Below are positions 44,945-55,240 of a stretch of 64,000 nucleotides of DNA, piece after piece (within the stretch, counting starts at the first letter, position 1; every line of letters starts with the position of its first letter). The notes under the pieces were generated by a model. The model saw only the letters and a list, made by a program, of their open reading frames with translations, made no database searches and was not told where the DNA came from. The translations under genes were made by a program, and so were the position numbers. Origin of the DNA: Ceratodon purpureus (taxonomy: Eukaryota > Streptophyta > Bryopsida > Pseudoditrichales > Ditrichaceae). The stretch lies in NCBI GenBank assembly GCA_014871385.1, contig CM026431.1:13173594-13237593 (forward strand). Direction: 5' to 3'.

Positions 44945-45032
44945 TACATCTATTAGCATATTACATATAGAAGTTATATAGAGAAAGTATAATATATATG
45001 TCTCCAAAATAATTTTAAAAAAACACAAAAAA

Positions 45033-45103
<71 letters not shown>
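45033..45103 (+). repeat. (TA)n microsatellite
   Basis: About 35 TA units at the 3' side of the transposase gene. It could form a cruciform. The rest of 44945-45275 is AT-rich and holds no gene. Confidence 0.95.
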
Positions 45104-45105
<2 letters not shown>

Positions 45106-45278
45106 AAATTTTATACGTAGATACTTATATGTTAACCTTAGTCAATGTCCATAAAACATTAGCTAAGGCTATTGAATGTAATTTTTTTTCGACATGAATT
45201 GAAACTTCTCTCATTTCTGTCACTATTTAAAATTCAGTAGTGTCTTAATTTCCTTCAGTGGTTGATTCTTGTTCCCAG

Positions 45279-45560
45279 CTCGCGCCCCCCCTTCGCAGGC
45301 GCTCGCGCCCCCACCCTAAACCCCTTGCTCGCGCCCCCCTGCAATCGCAGGCGCTCGCGCCCCCCCCCCCCCCCCCCCCCCCCCCGCCATCGCAGGCGCT
45401 CGCCCCCCCCCGCCATCAAAGGCGCTCGCGCCCCCCCCCCCCCCTCGCAGGCGCCCGCGCCCCTCCCAGTCGCTCGCGCCCCCTCGCTCGCGCCCCCCTT
45501 CCCAAGACGCTCGCGCCCCCCCTCTCAGGCGCTCGCGCCCCCGTCACTCAAGGCGTTGGC
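45279..45560 (-). repeat. G/C-rich tandem array 5, opposite orientation
   Basis: Units of GCAGGCGCTCGCGCCCCCC type, with a 28-base C run near 45357-45385. Same inverted core as array 4. It occupies the subterminal position on the right, as array 1 does on the left. Confidence 0.9.
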
Positions 45561-45699
45561 GCCCTTCCTCTTAGCCACGTCAACCCCCGAGTCAACAATA
45601 TATGTGGAATATTTGGTGACATGTCAGACGCGTGGCATCCTAGGTGGCAAAGGTAACTCCCATTTCACCATTTGGGTGGTCAACCGTAAGTCCTGGTCA

Positions 45700-45780
45700 T
45701 ACGGACCTCCCCTGACCCCTAACGGACGGACGAGCGGACCGGACGGACGGACCGGTCCTTTTGTCCCATGAACAACCCTG
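45700..45780 (-). repeat. Right terminal repeat and GGAC subterminal repeats
   Basis: GGACGGACGAGCGGACC, GGACGGACGGACCGGTCC and then TTTTGTCCCATGAACAACCCTG, which is inverted with respect to the left end. GGGTTGT and the ACCGGTC element occur at both termini. Confidence 0.65.
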
Positions 45781-45822
45781 CCCCTCCTTGATCTTAAGAG
45801 GACTTCCATAGAGTGATTCAAG

Positions 45823-45930
45823 CAGTGTTTAAATCTCTGGCGAATTTTCGCCCAAAACCTACCTGCCTTGAGAACTGGCGAATACCCTTTTGATATTTTT
45901 CGGTTGATATCCAAGGTCTTTCGCCCGGAA
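45823..45930 (+). repeat. 5' subterminal motifs of the second hAT element
   Basis: CAGTGTTTAAATCTCTGGCG at 45823 resembles the reverse complement of 49745-49764 (CGGTGTAAAAATGGCGAACT). TGGCGAA occurs at about 45838 and 45883, and TTCGCC at about 45846 and 45919. These are probable transposase-binding sites and a weak terminal inverted repeat. An exact target duplication was not found. Confidence 0.5.
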
Positions 45931-46462
45931 CATACCCGTTCAGGCTGGGATGTGCCACTTCGACGAGACGTCGTGGGGCCATGATGCCACTCCGTCTCCG
46001 TCGCCATCAGTCCATTTCGCCCGCCGCCTCCTTCCCCACTCACACTCAGCGCCACCCCCCCACTCTCAATTGTCATTTCCCAGATTGGGTTTTGGGAAGC
46101 TTTCGCCTGCATTTAGCACCTGCACTCCCGGGAAGTTCGCCATTGTTGCTGTTTACGTTGCTCAGTTGTGGCCAGCGCTCCAGCGCGCAGTGAGAGTTTT
46201 TCTGGTTTTGCCTCGTTTGGGTCCTTGCGCCGGCTTTGTGTAGAATTGAGATTATTTTCGTACTGTTCGTGGAGGATTGTCGACATGAGGGCGCTGGGAT
46301 TTAAGGGAGTGTCTCTAACCTTCCTTCACTCACTGCTTGTCGATCAGCTTCGTCGCATTTGTGTTGAATTGCTCATGATCTGTGCTCGGGTTGATTGCTT
46401 TCATTCTGTCTCTGATTTGTTTCCGGTGGGTTTTTTTGGGTTTTGCTGCGTCTTTGGACACA

Positions 46463-49351
46463 ATGGCATTGGTTGCCATGCGACCCTTTGGACCGAAGGT
46501 TCAAGCACCCTTGCGGAAGTTTCTTTATGAGGGGCGGGTTGATTGCTTGGGTGGGGGTTCCGGTGGCTTGGGCGGGGGTTCTGGTGGCTTGGGCGGGGGT
46601 TCATCGGTGCTTGCGGGACTTGGGGACGAGGTGAAGCTGGAGTTTCCTCCACTCTCCGACTCCCCTCTTGAGTCAGACTGCATTATCGATGAGATCCGAA
46701 GCACCCCTGCAAAGCCTCCGGCTCATGAGGTCACCGTGAGTTCTGAGTCGAGTCCCTCCAGGAAGCGTCGGAAAAATTATGACCACCGCCGTCACTTCCA
46801 AGACTCGTGGGCAGCAAAACTGCCGTGGGCTGAGTCTGTCATTGGGGAGTCGGGGGTGATAACACAAGTCCGTTGCAAAATCTGTAGTGACGTCGAGGGG
46901 AGGGAAAAGCTTCTTGTGCCGAAACTGGACTCCCTGTACAAGCACGCTGGGAGGAGGAGAGCTATAGTTGACATGGGGAAAGTTAGGAGAGGAGAGTACT
47001 ACTATCTGGGGAGCAATCAGCATGTTAAGAATGAGAGAGTGTTTTTTGCGAAGGGGGGCCAGACGGTGATCACGAAGGTGTTGGCCGGGGTCACGAAGGA
47101 AAGGCGCCGAAAGATAATTCAATTCCGCTGCTGTTTGCAGATCCTCCAGCAGGGTCGCCCGATGGCCGATTACACAGCCATGCAAACCCTTCTAACTCAT
47201 CTCCAGGTACATTCAGTTATTTCAATTTTGTTTTTCATTTTGCTCGTGTCCTTGGTCGTTTCATGACATTAACAGCGCTGCATGGATTCTGCAGCGTGGG
47301 TGATGCTGCATGTGGTCATGGTCTTCGTTTACTTCGTTTAGTGTCCCTGTATCGTAGAGGTGCTGGCCGTGTACGTCGTCGTTGAGCTTCAGTCTCTATC
47401 CTGCCCCTGCTCTAAGCAATGAGCTTCTCAGGTTTTTTGTTTTTTTTTTAGTCGCTGCGGTTTTAGTTGCAGTGCTGGTTGATTTCCTTCGTGTTCGTGG
47501 CCGGGTATTAAGGTAGGGGTTGGGGTCGTCTTTGTGTTGTTTGATGTTGCTGTTCATGCTGTTCATCATCCTCTTGCTTTCTGACAGTGTTTGTTGTTGA
47601 TGATTTTGCAGGTCCCAGAGCTTCCGAAGAAGCACTGGAACCAGGTTTCCGGGTGGGATTTCGCCAATTCGATGGCAAAGGTCTGTGCAGACCGGCTGAA
47701 AAGAGACTTAGCCAAGGCCACCTGCATATCTGCAAGTGCAGATGAAGTGACGGCACTTGACAACTCACAGTGGCTTTCCATTCATGTTTATTTTTCTGCT
47801 AACTTCTCTCGGCAGTCCCATATGATCTCAGTTCGTCGTGTCGATGTTGAGGCCAATGCTCAGAATTTGACTGAGCTTATTATCGAGCAAATGTCTTGGC
47901 ACGGTGGGCTCTCTGCCCAAGATTTCGCAGAAAAGCTTATCTGCTTTGGTGCTGATGGAGCAGCGGTGTTCCAAGGGGCCCGCTCAGGTGTGATTGAGCG
48001 GCTTAAATCTGAACATGCCCCTTATGTAATTCCGGTTCATGACTTTGCTCACCGCACTAACTTGGCCGTGGAGGCTATGTCCGATTTGCCATTTGTTCAG
48101 AAACTGGAGGCTTTGTGCAAGAGCCTGCATTCGTATTTTTCAAAGTCACCTAAACGCCACCTGGAGTTCACAAAGCTTGCTGAGGTTGTGGAGACAGAGG
48201 GACTCAAGATCTTGAAACAAGTTCAGACACGGTGGATTTCTCTACTTGAGCCCCTGAAACGGATACAGTCGGAGTATAAAACTTTGATTGTGAAATTTGC
48301 AGAAGATGCCCCAAAGGAAGGTGCGGCAAAAAAAAATCTGACCCTGCTCCTTGATGCTGCGACCTTGCTTGCACTCCCCTGTATCCTACCGATGCTTGAG
48401 TGCATTCAGTCGTTGTGTAAATTTGCCCAAGCCCGGAATGTCTTTATTTCGGATTTCATTGCTGCAGTAAAAATTTGCCAAGGTGAATTATTCATGATGT
48501 ATGTTGATCAGTCAAGTTCTTTTCAGCCACTCCATTTCCAGGCCTTTCACGATGTGATTGACGATCATTCTCATTTGATCACCCATGAATGGGTTACTGA
48601 CCTGAATAATGGAAACGAGACTCTGGGATTTCGTATCCATGGGCATACATACCCTGCCCACATGGTGCATGCGGTTACGGGTGAGCATGTCCCTGTTTCG
48701 AGAGATGACTTCAAGGGGTTAGTCTCGGCTGTGAAGGGGCAGTGTAGTGCTGCAGCCGAAATGCTGATAGGTCAGCTTGATCGCCGATTTCCTAACTGTG
48801 ACATTATGGAAGCACTTGGTGTGGTATTTCCACAGTACTGGTTGCAGGAGGGCTGTGACGACCTTTTTCCTACTCACCTGCAGGTGCTGCGAGAGTGGTT
48901 CAGTCACGAAAAATCAGTTGATGTAACTGATGGGAATAGTCGCCCTGTTAAGGCTCCTCTTGACGGCCATTTGCTGTCCATGCAACAATGCTTGTTCAAG
49001 TTAACTATGAAGTCACATGCTCTTAAGGCTATGGAGAATCCGGATGATATCAACCCTGTCACGAAAATGTGGCAGAAATTGGGCTGCAATGCCTTGCTTT
49101 TAAGCAAGATTTCTGAATATTTCAAGGTTGCCGAAATTGCTGTTACAGCGATTCTTGGATCCGTTGAAGATGAGCGGACATTTTCAACCTTGACATTCCT
49201 CAAAACCAAGGTCAGAAACCGACTCCATGGAAACTTGAATACTTGCATCAAATTATTTTCACAGACATGGTATGATATTGAAACGTTTCCCTACAACCAA
49301 GCATTCGATCACTGGAGGGAATCAAGGGAGAGGTCGGGTGCAAATTTGTGA
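46463..49351 (+). CDS. Intact two-exon hAT-family transposase, 827 aa
   Basis: Exon 1 is 46463-47206 (ATG chosen as the first after the 5' leader, MALVAMRPFGPKVQ) and exon 2 is 47612-49351. They join in phase 0 at LQ|VPELPKK with a GTACAT donor and TTTTGCAG acceptor. Exon 1 has a glycine repeat (LGGGSGG three times) and a BED-like finger region (CKIC ... LYKHAG). Exon 2 carries the catalytic fold with SADEVT, CFGADGAAVFQG and HDFAHRTNL. The C-terminal hAT dimerisation motif is EDERTFSTLTFLKTKVRNRL. Type resembles ZBED/KIAA1586-like hAT transposases. No stop or frameshift is seen, so this copy may be active or domesticated. The relic at 29511-30160 is a close relative. Confidence 0.85.
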
Positions 49352-49599
49352 GATCCTCTGTCTCTTGTGTCTCCATAACGTCAGCAAGTTTTATGATTCT
49401 TCATTCTATGTTATTCTCTTATGAATAATACTAACTAGGTTGGGGGTGGGTGGGATTAAATGCTGCAATGGGCAGATTCCTATGGAATGAGGTTCGATTC
49501 CTCCATTTAATGGGCAATTTCTCAGATTTCAGTTTGTGGTTGATTTACATTATAATTTTTTTTTTTTTTAAATTCTTCATGTATGGTCGCCACATTCTA

Positions 49600-49764
49600 C
49601 TCAGTCTGAACTGCTAGATCGCCAAATCTGAATTCATAAGGATAATGAAGTCGCCAGTATGGTAGCAGCAATTTTTTTTTATTATAGCCAGTTTAGAAAC
49701 ACGGGAAAAACCAGTGGAGCCTGTTCATGCACAAGCTCCAGTTAAGTTCGCCATTTTTACACCG
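49600..49764 (-). repeat. 3' subterminal motifs of the second hAT element
   Basis: TCGCCA occurs at about 49587, 49620, 49650 and 49750, inverted relative to the TGGCGA motifs at the 5' end. The element would span about 45823-49764, almost 4 kb. Confidence 0.5.
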
Positions 49765-50131
49765 TAAAAAAAAACTCAGGAAGCCACAGGGGCACCTTCG
49801 TCGAGGGGAGAGGAGCAGCCCCAGCTCCTCATCGAAATTTCCAATTTAAACGCTGGATTCAAGGCATACAAATCCAACTTTAGTAAAAAAATAAACCAAA
49901 AAAGATCCAAGGAGGCCTAGAAAAATGGGCACAATTGAGCTTGACATAAGAGCCGCGCTTGTTGGAGAGAAATAAAGAGACTTCTTTTATCTTAGTGTCA
50001 TTTGTTAAATTGGAAGTACGGGTATATAATGCGGGGACACACTCAACATCATATGTATCCCTAATCTCTGAGAGCTCTCCACTTCTCTCAAAGCTCTCTC
50101 CAAATTATAAGAGTAAGGTCCGATGTCCTAA
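49765..50131. other. Spacer, no gene seen
   Basis: No supported frame. The stretch 50025-50110 (TCTCTGAGAGCTCTCCACTT...) has short CTCTC repeats. Confidence 0.4.
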
Positions 50132-50380
50132 AACCACCAACTTAAGGATTATGATCTTTTTTTGGCAAGATTATTTTTGGGGTATATTTTTTCCATGTAT
50201 GAAAAATGTTTTCTAAGAGAATGCAATTTCTTTCATAATTTTCTTTCCAAGACTGAAAAAGATACAAATTTCTGAACACAAAAGTACTTCGTGACCCAAA
50301 CCTAATCTGTAGGTTTTTCCATGTCCACACCATGTGATACAAACTTTCATTCATAATAATACCCAAAACCACCAACTAAG
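50132..50380. repeat. About 250-bp dispersed element, copy 2 (inverted)
   Basis: Reverse complement of 26660-26915 with moderate divergence. Both edges read AAAACCACCAACT in the same orientation. Confidence 0.75.
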
Positions 50381-50765
50381 GTGGAACCACCTATTTCCGA
50401 ACACTTAAGGAAATATCCTTGATGCAAAGCTGTGCATGAGCTGAATTTTTTTCCACAGATTAGCAAATACTAGGATATGAGAATGGAAGTGAAATTATAT
50501 TTTTCTCATTCTATATGAATAAGTTATGAATTTTCAGAGATTTGTATGGCTAGACACCTATTTGTGTACATAGACCCCTTCTAAAAGCGTGCACAAAGAC
50601 AACTCACCTTTTGGTGACTTGTGCTAATCAATGAGTGCCTTGTGTTGGATTTGTTTTAGAAATGGAATCTTGCTTGTTCAGAAATAGGTGATGCATTGCT
50701 TGTGCATGCTGCCATTTATAGGGTTCGGTTATGGGATGCTGTTCGCCAATAGGTGGTTCTACCTT
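50377..50765. mobile_element. About 390-bp MITE with 26-bp inverted ends
   Basis: TAAGGTGGAACCACCTATTT at 50377 pairs with AGGTGGTTCTACCTTA at 50750-50765, followed inward by CCGAAC/GTTCGCC. An inner inverted pair (CACCTATTTCCGAAC with GTTCAGAAATAGGTG at about 50680) makes a nested hairpin. No coding content. The target duplication is unclear. Confidence 0.6.
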
Positions 50766-52600
50766 ATTTCTTTGCAATTCTTTGCAATTCTCCGCAATTC
50801 TTGGCAATGTTTGGCGTCCATTGGTCCACTTGATCTACTTGAATAATGAAATTGGTAGTTTGGGGTCTCAACTGTGGTGGCCCCAAGAAAGATCTACATG
50901 TGAGAAATGGGGAAGGTGGTGATTTTAGGACAATCGACTTTAGTCAAGTACTTTTTACCTTTGAATATAGAAACACCAAGGTAACCTCGACATTGAGTGC
51001 GGATAGGCGCCTGAACTACCGGTTTAAGTAGGGCTCTATCCAACTTGGCACCAGAGACAGGTGTTGGAGGGGGGTGCGTTGTTGCTGCGTCGGATGCAAG
51101 TCCCATGCTGCCAGATAAGTCAATCCCTGAAAACACGCCACCTGCACTGCTGAATTTGTGCAGGTGGCTCCGAACATGGCCCAATTCAATGAATTTAGAG
51201 AGACATTCTTGATAGAGCTATAACACAAATTGCTCGTGACTCAACTCAAAGACCATTGCATTTGGTATTACAGAAATCGAAGAATTTTCAAAGTTTTTAA
51301 AGCTCGAAAGATGAAGTAATCACTCTTGCAATTGTGCTGAAGCGCAAATTAAACCAACTCAGCATTAAGATATACTGTAGCAAATGATAAAACATGGGCA
51401 AAAGAATACTTTTTCTTGGTTTGAGCTTGAGCCTGGGTAATGAAGACTATCGTAAAGATGGCCATACCCGTGATATGAGACCGATATCGATTGATCATTG
51501 TGGCCTTTCATGTTTTCTGCAAAAGAAAGATTGCGCAAATTGGTATTAGAAAGTATTTGTATTTCGCTTCGATGATATCAATGTCAGCAATGGAACTCTC
51601 TAGCATAGTGCAGAGGAACCTCGTATTATCTCTCTCGTGGTACAGTACATTAGTGACGTTCCATCTCATTGTCTATATAGGAACTGCTGATAATTCAACT
51701 TGTTGTAAAGGGGTTGAAGAAGAAAGATTTTTCGGAAATCTGGAAAGGAGTCTCCAAATTCACACTGAAAGAAAAAATCGCTCACCAGCAATCTCAACAT
51801 ATACAAAATCATCAAAAGAAGAATCTTGCCCAAATATGGGCACTGATTGCTGAGCTTAGCTTCACCAAGTTTGTCAAGCTTTTCACACTATGAATATTAC
51901 ATAGGACACACGTTGGTGCAGAGGAGATTCAAGCATATCCTCAAAAAAAACCTTCAAAAGCAACCAAACTCAGAAAATTGACTCACGAGCAAATCTTCGA
52001 CCCTACATTCCAAGTAATCACCGAGATTAACCGGAACAGATCAAAATGGGAGCAACTGCGATTAATCACAGCTGTAACAATGTACTCATTCCACAGAACT
52101 TAGTTAAGATTCACGAGTGCACATATCCAGACGCTCTGCACTGAACCGATATACATCAGTTACAGGAATCCATATCCTGCCAGATTGTAGAAAGACACAA
52201 AATTATAGAGTTGGCAGACATGATACCTGAGGTAATTAGAATTTGGAAATGTTATGCAGATTTCAACTTCAAAGTAATTTTGAAGCTCAACTTCGCACAG
52301 CCATTCTCACGTTCTTTCAAACCTTCGCCTCACGATCGGCTGATTAAATCCAATTTCAAAATCTCACATCGAACATAAAATTTCTTGCTCGTGCATAGCA
52401 CCATTAGACATCGGCCTGATAGAAACAATTGCAATTTCATAACTCACAAGTGACGCTTGGAAACATCTCAGAGACTTGATGAATACTCATCATTTCATTG
52501 AAACGCTGTTACCAACTTGATGATACAGAGACATAAGAGAAATTTACACCAATTACAACACCCTTGCACCACCCTTACATCTCTTGAAGGACTGGAAGGC
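50766..52600. other. Gene-poor region before the stress-type gene
   Basis: No gene is recognised. TTTGCAATTC-type decamers repeat at 50771-50810. The last part, from about 52400, should contain the 3' UTR of the minus-strand gene ending at 52621. Confidence 0.45.
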
Positions 52601-52620
52601 AAATTTCACAAATCTACATT

Positions 52621-53507
52621 CTAGAACCAGCTCTTCTTCTCTCCTCCCTCCTCCTCTTCTCCATAGCCGCTCTTCTTCTTTCCATAACCTGATGATTCGT
52701 CATCATCCTGACCATAGCTGGACTTCTTCTGGCCATAGCCTCCGGATTCATCCTCATCCTCTCCGTAGCCGGACTTCTTCCTGTATCCCGACGACTCATC
52801 ATCGTCACCACGGCGGTTAGACCTCCTCTCGTTGTCTTCATCATCATCGTTCTTCTTCTTGCGACCAAAGAAGCCGGTCTTCTCCTCGCCCTCTTCTCCG
52901 GCAGCCTCATCATCGTCCTTGTTGAAGTGCTTGTAGGCAGCGTAACCCGCAACTCCCAGCACTCCAGCTCCGACCACACCTCCAGCCACCTCGGCCATCA
53001 ACACCTTGCGGCGATGCTCCCTCTCGTCATCGTCAATGTCAGTGCGGTTCTTCAAATCCTCAACCTAGACACAAGCCAGATCATCGTTAATTCAGTAAAT
53101 TTCCAGATCAATCAACCAGAATCCACTGCCAGCAAAATGCAACAAACAGAGCATTTAATTTGGAAAAAACTCAACTACGTCCGATACAGCCACTGACATC
53201 ACCAGATCAACTTCAAATGCAACAATGTACAAAAACTCACATCCTCCCTGTTGTACTGGCTCTTCTCAAACTCATCGGGAATGCCATCGCCATCGGAGTC
53301 CTTCTTCCCAGTTCCGTAACCAGACGTCTTCCGCTGTCCGTAACCACTGCTCTCCTCTTCACCATAACCGCTGGACTTCTTCTGGCCATATGCCGAACCC
53401 CCTTCGTTGTCCTCACCGTAGGTGCTAGCCTTGTACCCTCCCTCATTCTCCTCATCGCCGTAGTTGGCCTTCCTGGATCCGTAACCAGACTCATCTCCGT
53501 AAGACAT
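52621..53507 (-). CDS. Gly/Tyr/Asp-rich stress-type protein with one hydrophobic segment, 236 aa
   Basis: Two exons join in phase 0: 53241-53507 (ATG at 53507, donor GTGAGT) and 52621-53064 (acceptor TCTAG). The N-terminal exon is made of YG(D/E)-rich repeats (SGYGEEESSGYGQRKTSGYG) and ends in DSDGDGIPDEFEKSQY, which looks like a calcium-loop DxDGDGxxDE pattern. Exon 2 begins DVEDLKNRTDIDDDEREHRR, then a single hydrophobic Gly/Ala segment (MAEVAGGVVGAGVLGVAGYA), then acidic and SSGYGKKKSGYG repeats, ending KKSWF. Such disordered hydrophilic proteins are often drought- or cold-induced in plants. That role is inferred here. Confidence 0.8.
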
Positions 53508-53642
53508 GGTGATCGAACTGTACTAAACAAAAACTGTCGCAAACTGCAGGACCGTGAATAGAAACTCAACAAGATAATCACAAGTACACTACACAAGATA
53601 TCAGATGCAAATGGATGTGAGAATCGGAAGAACAACTCCCGT

Positions 53643-53649
53643 TTATATA
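53643..53649 (-). promoter_or_regulatory. TATA box of the stress-type gene
   Basis: GAGCTTATATAAACGGG on the minus strand lies about 135 bases upstream of the start codon at 53507. Confidence 0.6.
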
Positions 53650-53665
53650 AGCTCCGGACGCTGCA

Positions 53666-53714
53666 GGAACCTGATCGAACCTGATCGAGGAACCTGATCA
53701 AGGAACCTGATCGA
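53666..53714 (-). promoter_or_regulatory. Tandem AACCTGATC motifs just upstream of the TATA box
   Basis: AACCTGATC occurs four times in 49 bases (GGAACCTGATCGA, GAACCTGATCGA, GGAACCTGATCA, GGAACCTGATCGA). They sit 15-70 bases upstream of the TATA box of the stress-type gene, which is a usual place for activator sites. Confidence 0.5.
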
Positions 53715-53761
53715 CGATCCCTCCCACCGTCGTAACCTTGTCCGCTTCGCCACATATCCAC

Positions 53762-55080
53762 GCCGGTATCACGCCGATATCATCCCAGTATCGCACGACT
53801 ATCAACCACGTTAGGTGTCATAGGAAAAGTGCATGCAGTGATCGCGCCTGGAATCCTTGTCAAGACGAGGGACGTGCGTCGCGTGCAGGAAACTTCGGAA
53901 GACGGTGGAATAAACTGGGCATTGTTCTGCGATCAGATCTAAAAGAGGCCTACAATGATACACTGGATACAGTTTTTTACATGAATTCTTTACTAGCAGC
54001 ATATTCTCGTAGAATCCGCAATAATATCCAATCGGGTACCATTATATTGGTAATTTGGTACCCTGCGTTTCGTCGGCCCTGTGATGGTACCGACCAAGTG
54101 TTCCAGACGTCGGAGGCTTATCTTCTGCCCTCCAGCACCGACCAATCTGATCTCCGGCCTGACTCCTCCGGGCAAGCTTTTGACGAAGTCAAGCTCCCTC
54201 GGTCCCAATTATGATGTTGCTGCAGAAGATTTTTCAGTGTTCGCAGTGAAATGGCTTCCAAACGGGCTTCCGTGAGTGGAGGCTTCAAGAGCCGGGTCAC
54301 GTGGCAGAATTTGGGAGTCACTTTGGGAATTGTTTTTTGGAAAAATATGTTGATAATGGTTGATTATTCGCTAGAATCTGTAGGGAAAAGATTTTGATTG
54401 GCGAGAATATCAGAAGATTAGGCTTGAGTGTGAATTTAGGGAGAAATTGGTAGAATTGGTATCAACCCTTACTTGACATCCTTGTTTTGCACAGATTGGA
54501 GAAAAATGCAACCTCATTGTCTTTTAGCCATATTTTCGCGTTGAAGATAAAAAAAAATGAAAATCGGAAACAATGAATGTCAAGGTAACTTGGTTGTGTA
54601 ACGAGTGCAATAAAAATCAATCAGATCCAGTAAGATCTCCCAAAATGGCATTGTTGACCGTGTGGGACCCCAAAAGCAAAAACAATGACCTTGAGAACTA
54701 GAATGGTCCTCACTGTCAATTAAAGGTTAAGCGATTAAATGTTGCATGCTTTTGAATAGCATGTTTTTATGTATGTGTTTTTTGGTTTGGATTTTTTACA
54801 TATTTTAAACTTTTCTTGTTGTGTTTTTATTTCTTTGTGTTCATGAACATTGGATTTTGAAGTGAGTATGGATGATCTAACTTTGTACTTTGTTTTCATG
54901 TGTTACATTGAATTGTTGAATTTGTAGTTTTATTAAAAAAGTCTTTCACGTTGTCTGTGATAAAGGTTTTGGATTTCAATGTATCATGAGTAAATATTCA
55001 ATTTTAAATTATCTATATATAGATTGAAATTGTGCATTTGTAGCATATATTAAATCATTGTAACATTTAGAAGATCATTG
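53762..55080. other. Intergenic region, no gene seen
   Basis: No open frame with support. AT-rich from about 54340 to 55080. Confidence 0.5.
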
Positions 55081-55098
55081 CCTTAATATTTTTGGAAC

Positions 55099-55240
55099 CA
55101 TGGCTGCATATTTGAATTGGCGTGAATTTGAAGAAGCTCTTTTGCCTGGACAAAGTGGTGCTAATTGGCATGATATTAAAGCACGCCTATTTGAAGTTAT
55201 ATGCAATTCACTCATAGATGATATTAAAAAGATGCATTGA
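55099..55240 (+). pseudogene. Short protein-coding fragment of unknown element
   Basis: ATG at 55099 opens 46 codons (MAAYLNWREFEEALLPGQSG...) ending at a stop near 55240, immediately before the LINE fragment. Composition looks like real protein, but no family was recognised. It may be part of another retroelement or an exon. Confidence 0.3.

Larger units (their letters stand above)
33646..45780. mobile_element. Candidate giant 12.1-kb multigene hAT-like transposon
   Basis: The left end is CAGAAGGGTTGTCTATTCGG followed by GGAC repeats and ACCGGTC. The right end in reverse complement is CAGGGTTGTTCATGGGAC followed by ACCGGTCC and GGAC-type repeats. The shared GGGTTGT..AT..GGAC terminus and mirrored subterminal arrays mark both ends of one element. 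Inside are a minus-strand coiled-coil/RING gene (34278-36658), a plus-strand kinase-like gene (39358-40938) and a plus-strand hAT transposase (41658-44444). Five G/C-rich tandem arrays separate them, with G on top in the left half and C on top in the right half. An exact 8-bp target duplication is not seen: GCCCTTCA on the left and GCCCCTCC on the right agree at six of eight positions. Confidence 0.65.

Noticed and set aside
33638..45788. Exact 8-bp target duplication for the giant element
   Set aside because: The best pair (GCCCTTCA and GCCCCTCC) matches at only six of eight positions, so I do not claim it.
49485..49515. GGTTCGATTCC resembling a tRNA B box
   Set aside because: No matching A box or acceptor stem was found at the expected distance.
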